This document shows positions 7,979-14,362 of a stretch of DNA of 64,000 bases, one piece after another (positions within the stretch are counted from its first letter, which is position 1; each line of letters begins with the position of its first letter). The notes beneath the pieces were generated by a model, which was not told the origin of the DNA, made no database searches, and saw only the letters and a program-made list of their open reading frames with translations. The DNA is from Lachnospiraceae bacterium MD308 (GTDB lineage Bacteria > Bacillota > Clostridia > Lachnospirales > Lachnospiraceae): assembly GCA_010206225.2 (NCBI GenBank), contig VIQU02000013.1, forward strand, positions 27,406 through 91,405, given 5' to 3'. The translations under genes and the position numbers were made by a program.

Positions 7979-9193
7979 CTATAACGACTTGATCCTGTCA
8001 ATCGCCGCCACAGTATTCTCGTAGCTTCCGAAAGCTGTCAGCCTGAAATACCCTTCGCCGCTCGGCCCGAAGCCCGAACCCGGTGTTCCTACCACATTGG
8101 CTTTCTCAAGAAGATAATCAAAGAATTCCCATGAAGTCATGCCCTTTGGCGTCTCCAGCCAGATATACGGCGCATTCACACCGCCGGATACATTGTATCC
8201 GGTGTCTTTAAGCCCTTCATAAATTACCTTCGCATTCTTCATATAATAATTAATCTGCTCCTTAAGCTGTGCTTTTCCTGCCTCAGAGTATACTGCCTCC
8301 CCGGCCCTCTGCACAATATAAGGCGCTCCGTTATATTTTGTCCCATGTCTGCGCGCCCACAGCGAATGAAGCATCACATCACCTGCTTTCAGCTCCTTCG
8401 GAATCACTGTCGCTCCAAGTCTGACTCCTGTGAAACCTGCATTTTTTGAAAAACTCCGAAGCTCTATGGCACAGGTTCTGGCTCCCTCGCACTCATAAAT
8501 CGTATGTGGTATTTCCTCCTCGGAAATGTACGCTTCATAAGCAGCATCATAGATAATCACCGCCCCTACCTTATTGGCATAATCTACCCACTTCTGAAGC
8601 TGATCCTTTGCAATCGCAGATCCTGTCGGATTATTGGGAAAGCATAAGTAGATGATGTCAGGCGTCTCTTTCGGAATCTCCGGCGCGAAATCGGTCTCTT
8701 TTGTACACGGCATGTAGATGACATCACTCCATGTCTCCGTCTTTACGTCATATATACCCGTCCGTCCTGCCATAACATTCGTATCCACATAGACCGGGTA
8801 AACCGGATCACAGACTGCAATCTTGTTATCCTTTGCAAATATCTCCTGAATATTGCCGGAATCACATTTCGCTCCGTCAGAGATAAATATCTCATCCTCT
8901 TTGATGTCACAGCCTTTATCCTGATAATCGTTCTTCGCCATAGCGCTTCTGAGGAACTCATAACCCAGATCCGGCGCATACCCGCGAAAAGTCTCTGCAT
9001 GCGCCATCTCGTCCACCGCGCTGTGCAGACTTTCAATAATAGCCGGAGCCAAAGGCTGCGTTACATCGCCGATTCCCAGTCTGATAATCTTTTTATCCGG
9101 ATTCGCCTGCGTATATGCTGCTACTTTTTTGCCGATTGTGGAGAAAAGATAACTCCCCGGCAGTTTCAGATAATCTCCATTCACCTTAAACAT
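7979..9193 (-). CDS. dapL: LL-diaminopimelate aminotransferase
   Basis: A 404-residue class I/II PLP aminotransferase of the DapL type. Diagnostic segments are GIGDVTQPL near the N-terminus, FISDGAKCDSGN, CFPNNPTGSAI and the PLP-lysine region LRSFSKNAGFTGVRLG. It converts tetrahydrodipicolinate directly to LL-diaminopimelate, bypassing the acylated intermediates, for lysine and peptidoglycan. It starts one base after the dapF stop, so the two are coupled. The start at 9193 (MFKVNGDYLKLPGSY) is preferred over an in-frame upstream codon inside dapF. Confidence 0.97.
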   Translation of the reverse strand: MFKVNGDYLKLPGSYLFSTIGKKVAAYTQANPDKKIIRLGIGDVTQPLAPAIIESLHSAVDEMAHAETFRGYAPDLGYEFLRSAMAKNDYQDKGCDIKEDEIFISDGAKCDSGNIQEIFAKDNKIAVCDPVYPVYVDTNVMAGRTGIYDVKTETWSDVIYMPCTKETDFAPEIPKETPDIIYLCFPNNPTGSAIAKDQLQKWVDYANKVGAVIIYDAAYEAYISEEEIPHTIYECEGARTCAIELRSFSKNAGFTGVRLGATVIPKELKAGDVMLHSLWARRHGTKYNGAPYIVQRAGEAVYSEAGKAQLKEQINYYMKNAKVIYEGLKDTGYNVSGGVNAPYIWLETPKGMTSWEFFDYLLEKANVVGTPGSGFGPSGEGYFRLTAFGSYENTVAAIDRIKSL

Positions 9194-9194
9194 C

Positions 9195-10052
9195 TTACTT
9201 AATCCCTCCTGTAATATCAATTTCACCGTCAAATACAACTGTCGCCGGACCTGTCATATAGACTATATCCGCTTCCCTGTCCCATTCGATCTGCAGATCG
9301 CCGCCTAATAGTTTAACGGTCACACTATCCTCTGTCAACCCATTTAAAATACAGGACACCGCCACCGCACATGCCCCTGTCCCGCAGGCAAGCGTTTCCC
9401 CTGATCCTCTTTCCCACACGCGCATCTGTGCCGTATGCCGGTCTAACACTTTTACAAATTCTGTATTAATGCGGTTCGGAAATCTCTTATAATTTTCAAA
9501 CTTTGGCCCGATTGTCTCGATATCCAATCCCTCTACGTCATCCACATAGACAACGGCATGAGGATTTCCCATGGAGACAGCTGTGATGCGATATTCCTGT
9601 CCATCCACAAGAATGGGCGCGTTAATCATTCTCTCATCCCCCGGCTTTTCTAAAAGCACAGGAATCCGTTCTGGAAATAATTCCGGCTTTCCCATATTCA
9701 CCCTGACAAGCTCCGTTTTTCCGTCCTTTACCGTTAAATCTAAATATTTGATACCGCCAAGGGTTTCCACTGAGATGCTTGTTTTATCTGTCAATCCGTA
9801 ATCGTAAACATATTTTGCCACACAGCGGATACCGTTGCCGCACATCTCTCCGCGGGAGCCGTCCGCATTGTACATCTCCATCTCAAAATCCGCTTGTTTT
9901 GACGGATTGATCATGATCAGACCGTCAGAGCCAATACCGAAATGACGGTCACTGATAAACCTTGCCGCGGCGGGCGGATTTTCAATATGCTCTTTCAGGC
10001 AATTCACATAAACATAGTCATTTCCAAGTCCATGCATCTTCGTAAATTTCAT
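9195..10052 (-). CDS. dapF: Diaminopimelate epimerase
   Basis: A 285-residue PLP-independent epimerase converting LL- to meso-diaminopimelate. Both catalytic cysteine motifs are present, MCGNGIRC and ACGTGACA, along with the typical N-terminus MKFTKMHGLGNDY. I start it at 10052, preceded by GGAGGAAAGCAGT, rather than at 10079, which has no ribosome binding site. It lies 62 bases after the ANTAR regulator and one base before dapL. This places the last steps of meso-DAP synthesis downstream of glnA. Confidence 0.97.
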   Translation of the reverse strand: MKFTKMHGLGNDYVYVNCLKEHIENPPAAARFISDRHFGIGSDGLIMINPSKQADFEMEMYNADGSRGEMCGNGIRCVAKYVYDYGLTDKTSISVETLGGIKYLDLTVKDGKTELVRVNMGKPELFPERIPVLLEKPGDERMINAPILVDGQEYRITAVSMGNPHAVVYVDDVEGLDIETIGPKFENYKRFPNRINTEFVKVLDRHTAQMRVWERGSGETLACGTGACAVAVSCILNGLTEDSVTVKLLGGDLQIEWDREADIVYMTGPATVVFDGEIDITGGIK

Positions 10053-10114
10053 ACTGCTTTCCTCCAAATCCGTTTTCATTTACTTATTCCTTCTATCTCT
10101 TCTGCAATATCCGG

Positions 10115-10657
10115 TTATGACATCACACGCAGTATCATCTCTGCAGTCTCCGTCATGTCCGTGCCGCTGTCCATGCTGCACTTCTGGATGTATCTGTGAG
10201 CCTCCTCCTCCGACATATGATTGCGCTCCATTAAAAGTTCTTTCGCTTTCCCTATCAATGCCTGCTGCGCAGGATCCCGCTTTCCTGTCTCTCGCTTCTT
10301 CTTTCGACGCCGCTTTAGATTCGTCAGCATCATTTCCATCGTATTGATAAAATCATATGCCTTTAACGGCATGGAAAGCCCCATCACCCCTTCTGCATCC
10401 CCGTCGCTCCATTTATCCGGCGAGGCCAGAAGGAGGATATCGAACTCTCTCGGAAGAAATTCCCGCAGCTCCGTATACATCATATCCTTTAATTTATAAC
10501 CGCAGATAACAATTCCCTCATCAACTGTATCCGCATAATGCAATGCCTGCGCACCGCTTGTACACACTCCGGTAACGTTCATTCCATTTCGTACCAGCAG
10601 ATTCCGGATATTGGCCGCGTTGTCCTTACTCGGAAATACAACGATAATCCCAACCAA
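10115..10657 (-). CDS. ANTAR-domain RNA-binding antiterminator
   Basis: A 180-residue protein. The N-terminal ~120 residues look like a receiver-like fold (VGIIVVFPSKDNAANIRNLL), without an obvious phospho-acceptor aspartate triad. A basic linker (KRRRKKKRE) leads into a C-terminal ANTAR three-helix domain (IGKAKELLMERNHMSEEEAHRYIQKC). ANTAR proteins bind paired hexaloop hairpins and prevent terminator formation. The start is TTG at 10657, placed by AGGAGGTGGGAAA. It lies 44 bases after glnA, and a matching RNA target precedes glnA. Regulation of glnA is therefore a strong inference. Confidence 0.88.
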   Translation of the reverse strand: MVGIIVVFPSKDNAANIRNLLVRNGMNVTGVCTSGAQALHYADTVDEGIVICGYKLKDMMYTELREFLPREFDILLLASPDKWSDGDAEGVMGLSMPLKAYDFINTMEMMLTNLKRRRKKKRETGKRDPAQQALIGKAKELLMERNHMSEEEAHRYIQKCSMDSGTDMTETAEMILRVMS

Positions 10658-10701
10658 TTTCCCACCTCCTGTCCCTTTCGTCGACGCCGCTTAAAAGGTG
10701 G

Positions 10702-12033
10702 CTAAATTCTTTGCAGATATCTTGAAATCTCCCACTGCGTAACCTGCGAGCTATACTCTGTATATTCCTTTCTTTTCGCCTTCAGATACTTTCTCGATAG
10801 ATCTTCTCCGAGAACATTCTGAATAAACGGATCATTCTGAAAAGCTCTTGCCGCTTCTCTGAGACTTCCCGGAAGCTCCTCGATTCCTGCATTCCTTCGT
10901 TCCTCCTCCGTCATGTCAAAGACATTACAATCAATACTGCCTTGGGGCATAATCTTACTCTTAATTCCGTCAAGTCCCGCCGCAAGACACACCGCCAGCG
11001 CCAGATACGGATTCGCAGAAGGATCGGGACTTCGAAGCTCGATTCTAGCAGAGTCTCCCCTTGTTCCCGGAATACGGATAAGAGGCGTACGGTTTTTTGC
11101 AGACCATGCAATATACACCGGCGCTTCATATCCGGGAATCAAACGCTTATAGGAATTGACGATCGGATTGGTAATAAAACTGACTGCCTTCATATGCCGC
11201 ATGATTCCTCCGATAAAATAATAGGCTTCCCGGCTGATTCCATTCGGATCTTTTTCGTCTTTAAAAGCATTGACCCCATCTCTGCTCAGAGACATATTAA
11301 GATGCATACCGGAACCATTGATTCCGTACTTTGGCTTCGGCATAAATGTCGCATGCAGCCCGTGACGTTTTGCAATGGTCTTCACCACCAGTTTAAAGGT
11401 CATGATATTATCCGCCGTCGCAAGCGCCTCATCATACCGAAAATCAATCTCATGCTGCGCCGGCGCGACCTCATGATGGGACGTCTCTATCTCAAATCCC
11501 ATCTCCTCCAGCGTCAGCACCATATCGCGCCTTGCATTCTCCCCAAGATCCAGTGGTCCAAGGTCAAAATATCCTGCATGTTCATGGGAGATCGTCGTCG
11601 GCTGTCCGTCTTCGTCCGTATGGAACAGGAAAAATTCACATTCCGGACCTACATCAAAAGTATACCCCATCTCCTTTGCTTCGTTAAGAATCCTCTTTAG
11701 AATATAGCGCGGATCACTCTCAAATGCCGTCCGATCCGCCTTATACACATCGCAGATCAGCCTTGCCACCTTACCTTGCTGTGGTCTCCATGGAAATATC
11801 TCAAACGTATTGAGATCCGGATACAGATACATATCCGAGTCCTCCACTCTGGCAAATCCCTCAATTGAGGAGCCATCAAAAACAACCTGATTATCAAGCG
11901 CCCTCTCAAGCTGGTTCGCAGTAACCGCAATATTCTTCAATGTCCCGAAAATATCCGTAAACTGCAGGCGGATGAAACCCACATCCTCTTCTCTGGCCAT
12001 ACGCAGAATATCCTCTCTCGTAAACTGATTCAT
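10702..12033 (-). CDS. glnA: Glutamine synthetase, type I
   Basis: A 443-residue GSI (alpha length) that makes glutamine from glutamate, ammonia and ATP. Family landmarks include FDGSSIEGFARVEDSDMYL, GPECEFFLF, the ATP site around KPKYGINGSGMHLN, and RIPGTRGDSARIELRSPDPSANPYL. There is no adenylylation-loop extension typical of GSI-beta. I start it at ATG 12033 (GAGGAGGAATT upstream); an adjacent GTG at 12036 is also possible. An intrinsic terminator ends directly at its ribosome binding site, overlapped by an ANTAR-type hairpin pair, indicating regulated readthrough. The ANTAR gene, dapF and dapL follow on the same strand. Confidence 0.97.
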   Translation of the reverse strand: MNQFTREDILRMAREEDVGFIRLQFTDIFGTLKNIAVTANQLERALDNQVVFDGSSIEGFARVEDSDMYLYPDLNTFEIFPWRPQQGKVARLICDVYKADRTAFESDPRYILKRILNEAKEMGYTFDVGPECEFFLFHTDEDGQPTTISHEHAGYFDLGPLDLGENARRDMVLTLEEMGFEIETSHHEVAPAQHEIDFRYDEALATADNIMTFKLVVKTIAKRHGLHATFMPKPKYGINGSGMHLNMSLSRDGVNAFKDEKDPNGISREAYYFIGGIMRHMKAVSFITNPIVNSYKRLIPGYEAPVYIAWSAKNRTPLIRIPGTRGDSARIELRSPDPSANPYLALAVCLAAGLDGIKSKIMPQGSIDCNVFDMTEEERRNAGIEELPGSLREAARAFQNDPFIQNVLGEDLSRKYLKAKRKEYTEYSSQVTQWEISRYLQRI

Positions 12034-12055
12034 CACAATTCCTCCTCAAAAAATG

Positions 12056-12108
12056 GGCGCTCTCATACAAGGATGAGAACGCCTTTGTTCACATATTTTC
12101 TGTAATAT
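12056..12108 (-). promoter_or_regulatory. ANTAR-type two-hairpin antiterminator/terminator switch before glnA
   Basis: On the minus strand, hairpin P1 (12093-12108) is ATATT-ACAGAA-AATAT. After a 2-base linker, P2 (12077-12090) is GAAC-AAAGGC-GTTC. Both loops are six bases with A at position 1 and G at position 4, the ANTAR-substrate rule. The 3' arm and part of the loop of P2 overlap the 5' arm of a terminator (12056-12083: GGCGTTCTCAT / ATGAGAGCGCC, then CATTTTTTT). Stabilising P2 would block the terminator and allow transcription into glnA. Structures are read by eye. Confidence 0.85.
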
Positions 12109-12113
12109 TCCGT

Positions 12114-12344
12114 TTATTCCTCGTCTTCCTCTTCGTCAAGCCAATAATCATCCTCAAGCTGATTATAGATATTGCCATTGTTATTGCCAAGGCTAACGCC
12201 CTTTTTAATCGGCGCCATAAGAAATCCCTTTATAATTCCAAACATCACACAACATAACATCACCAGTATCTTCTCTGTCAGTGTCCAGTCTCTCTTAAAA
12301 AAGTCTTTCACTGACTTCATCATATCTCTTAAGCAGTCTAACAT
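12114..12344 (-). CDS. Small single-span membrane protein upstream of glnA
   Basis: A 76-residue protein with one hydrophobic segment (LTEKILVMLCCVMFGIIKGF) and a very acidic tail (LEDDYWLDEEEDEE). I start it at 12344, where GAAGGAGGACAGGCAT precedes ATG; a start six codons earlier lies inside that ribosome binding site. I do not recognise the family. It stops 6 bases before the first glnA leader hairpin, so the ANTAR switch may also set how much of its transcript continues into glnA. Confidence 0.7.
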   Translation of the reverse strand: MLDCLRDMMKSVKDFFKRDWTLTEKILVMLCCVMFGIIKGFLMAPIKKGVSLGNNNGNIYNQLEDDYWLDEEEDEE

Positions 12345-12440
12345 ATGCCTGTCCTCCTTCACTTATTCAGCTTACTCTAATCTTCTCTTATTATATACTA
12401 ATTCCTTTTGAAATAAAAGACTTTTTGTTACAAATTCAGA

Positions 12441-12469
12441 TTGAAAAACCGACTGCACTCTGTTACAAT
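12441..12469 (+). promoter_or_regulatory. Promoter for the pduL-like gene
   Basis: TTGAAA (12441-12446) and TACAAT (12464-12469) are separated by 17 bases, placing the start of transcription about 35 bases before the ribosome binding site of the gene at 12511. Confidence 0.65.
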
Positions 12470-12510
12470 ATTAAATACTATGATTACTAACTTTAGAAAG
12501 GTGATTTTTC

Positions 12511-13155
12511 ATGGGACTTGCAATACCTATTGAGACAAGCGCACGACACATCCACGTGTGCCGTGAAGATTTTGAACTGCTATTCGGAAAAGGGAAGGAG
12601 CTTACCTTCAAAGCCGAACTAAGCCAGCCCGGTCAATATGTATGCGAAGAGCGCCTGACCGTTAAGGGTCCAAAAGGAACTTTTGAGAATGTTGCCGTAC
12701 TCGGCCCATTCCGTAAAGAGACACAGGTCGAGATATCCGTAACTGACTGCCGCAAGCTTGGCATCGAAGGAATCATACGCCAATCCGGTGATACGAAAGG
12801 CACTCCCGGCTGCACCCTGATCGGACCTTTCGGAGAACTTGAGATTGATCACGGAGTGATCGTGGCCAAACGGCATATCCATATGACTCCCGTTCAGGCG
12901 ATCCAGCTCGGAGTAAAAGATAATGATAATGTGTTCGTCATCACCAACAGCTTTGAACGCTCACTTATCTTTGCAGATGTCATTGTCCGCGTAAGCCCGA
13001 GTTTCGCACTGGCTATGCATGTAGATACCGACGAAGCCAACGCATTTGCCGGAATGGACAGTCCAACCGGCGTAATCCTAAAGCTGTTCAATGGTCAGAC
13101 TTACAGTCTGCAGAAATGGGCGGATGAACTGCAGAACGGAATCAACCGTCTGTAA
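12511..13155 (+). CDS. pduL: PduL-type phosphate acyltransferase (phosphotransacetylase)
   Basis: A 214-residue PduL-family enzyme. The two repeated zinc-binding motifs are SARHIHVCREDF near residue 10 and AKRHIHMTPVQA near residue 118. It transfers the acyl group between acyl-CoA and phosphate. No microcompartment shell or signature enzymes flank it and I see no N-terminal encapsulation helix, so a general phosphotransacetylase role (acetyl-CoA to acetyl-phosphate) is likely. It is monocistronic, with its own promoter and terminator. Confidence 0.92.
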   Translation: MGLAIPIETSARHIHVCREDFELLFGKGKELTFKAELSQPGQYVCEERLTVKGPKGTFENVAVLGPFRKETQVEISVTDCRKLGIEGIIRQSGDTKGTPGCTLIGPFGELEIDHGVIVAKRHIHMTPVQAIQLGVKDNDNVFVITNSFERSLIFADVIVRVSPSFALAMHVDTDEANAFAGMDSPTGVILKLFNGQTYSLQKWADELQNGINRL

Positions 13156-13169
13156 ATACGAAAGCAAAA

Positions 13170-13203
13170 AGAGGCAAAAGGTCATGAGCCTTTTGTCTCT
13201 TTC
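13170..13203 (+). terminator. Intrinsic terminator after pduL
   Basis: A 12-bp stem (AGAGGCAAAAGG with CCTTTTGTCTCT, one G-U pair) and a 7-base loop, followed by TTTC. Confidence 0.85.
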
Positions 13204-13235
13204 TCATTATATTACTCTTCATTGCAGCCTTCTCA

Positions 13236-13481
13236 TTACATCTTTGCCGTCAATGTCTTCGCACTCACCCCGGCAATCATCCCGAGTTTTCCCGAAAGGG
13301 AGCTGGTAGCATCACCCGGCGCGTCAAGCACCACGCTTATGATCGATACTTCCCGCTGGCGGTACGGAATCCCCATCCGGCCAACAATGTACTGACGAAA
13401 TTCATGCAGCAGGTCATTCACCGCCCCTGCAGCCTCCTCATCTTTTATAATAATGCTTATCACTGATACTCTGCTGTCCAT
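13236..13481 (-). CDS. TM1266-family ACT-like protein (iron-only hydrogenase system regulator family)
   Basis: An 81-residue single-domain protein with an ACT/NikR-like pattern: VSVISIIIKDEEAAGAVNDLLHEF, then VGRMGIPYRQREVSIISVVLD and a glycine-rich end. It resembles the small proteins annotated as iron-only hydrogenase system regulators. No hydrogenase maturation gene is visible nearby, so the role here is open. I start it at 13481, with AGGAG about 10 bases upstream. It starts 7 bases after the stop of the deacetylase gene at 13489-14274 and so follows it on the transcript. Confidence 0.8.
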   Translation of the reverse strand: MDSRVSVISIIIKDEEAAGAVNDLLHEFRQYIVGRMGIPYRQREVSIISVVLDAPGDATSSLSGKLGMIAGVSAKTLTAKM

Positions 13482-13488
13482 ATTGTCA

Positions 13489-14274
13489 TTACTCCTGTTT
13501 CTTTTCATCTGGAATCTGTCTTCCGGTCACATCCATATGGTAGTTATCTTTGTAGATCAGCTCCGATACGGGTACGATATCATAACCTTTTTCCTGGAGT
13601 CCGGTAATCAGGGATTCCAGAGCCTGCGCCGTATATTTGGCGCCGTTATGACAGAGGATGATGGAACCGTTCCCAAGATTTTTGTGGTTCAGCACCGTAT
13701 TGATAATGTTGTCTACACCATAATCCTTCCAGTCTAAGCTGTCTACATCCCACTGAATCGTATAATATCCATTCTCCTTCGCATTCAGGACCACTTTGTC
13801 ATCATAAGCACCATACGGCGGCCTGAAAAGCTGCATATCCGTCCCCGTAAGTTCTTTTACTTTATTATGCACTGACATCAGTTCCTGTGTTTTCTCCTCA
13901 TCGGAAAGCTGAGACATATTTTTATGGTTTTCACTGTGGTTGCCCAGATCATGGCCCGCCTCTTTGATTGCTTTCACATCATCAGGATAGCTCTCCACCC
14001 ATCCTCCGGTCATAAAAAATGTAACATGTACATCGTGTTTTTTTAATACATCAAGAAGCTTTCTTGTATCCTCATTTCCCCATGCCGCATCAAATGAGAG
14101 AGCCACCTTTTTTTTATCCGTCTCTACGCAGTAAATTGGAAGTTCTCTTCCATTTACATTGCTGGACACTGTAGCAAATCCTGATACATATTTGAACGAT
14201 CCTGCAAGTGCTATGGCAAGCGTTAGTGTGACAACCACATACTTCATCCATCTCTTTTTTCTGTCTTCTTTCAT
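13489..14274 (-). CDS. PdaB-like polysaccharide deacetylase, membrane anchored
   Basis: A 261-residue NodB-fold protein with an N-terminal membrane anchor (YVVVTLTLAIALAGSFKYV). NodB motifs are SFDAAWGNEDT (motif 1), GNHSENH (motif 2, metal histidines), RPPYGAYDD (motif 3) and ILCHNG (late His motif). The SFDAAWG variant replaces the second Asp of the usual TFDDG, as in the sporulation protein PdaB. Function is probably N-deacetylation of peptidoglycan or spore cortex. I start it at 14274, where GGAG lies 8 bases upstream. Confidence 0.85.
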   Translation of the reverse strand: MKEDRKKRWMKYVVVTLTLAIALAGSFKYVSGFATVSSNVNGRELPIYCVETDKKKVALSFDAAWGNEDTRKLLDVLKKHDVHVTFFMTGGWVESYPDDVKAIKEAGHDLGNHSENHKNMSQLSDEEKTQELMSVHNKVKELTGTDMQLFRPPYGAYDDKVVLNAKENGYYTIQWDVDSLDWKDYGVDNIINTVLNHKNLGNGSIILCHNGAKYTAQALESLITGLQEKGYDIVPVSELIYKDNYHMDVTGRQIPDEKKQE

Positions 14275-14362
14275 AAACATAACTCCAGAGCATAATATAC
14301 CATTACTCTAAATATATGTGCAGAAGCTTTGTCTTACATCAATTATTTTAACAATTATCCGT

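Noticed and set aside
10942..11700. 252-codon plus-strand frame opposite glnA
   Set aside because: Lies wholly within glutamine synthetase on the other strand, with no start signal or recognisable motif.
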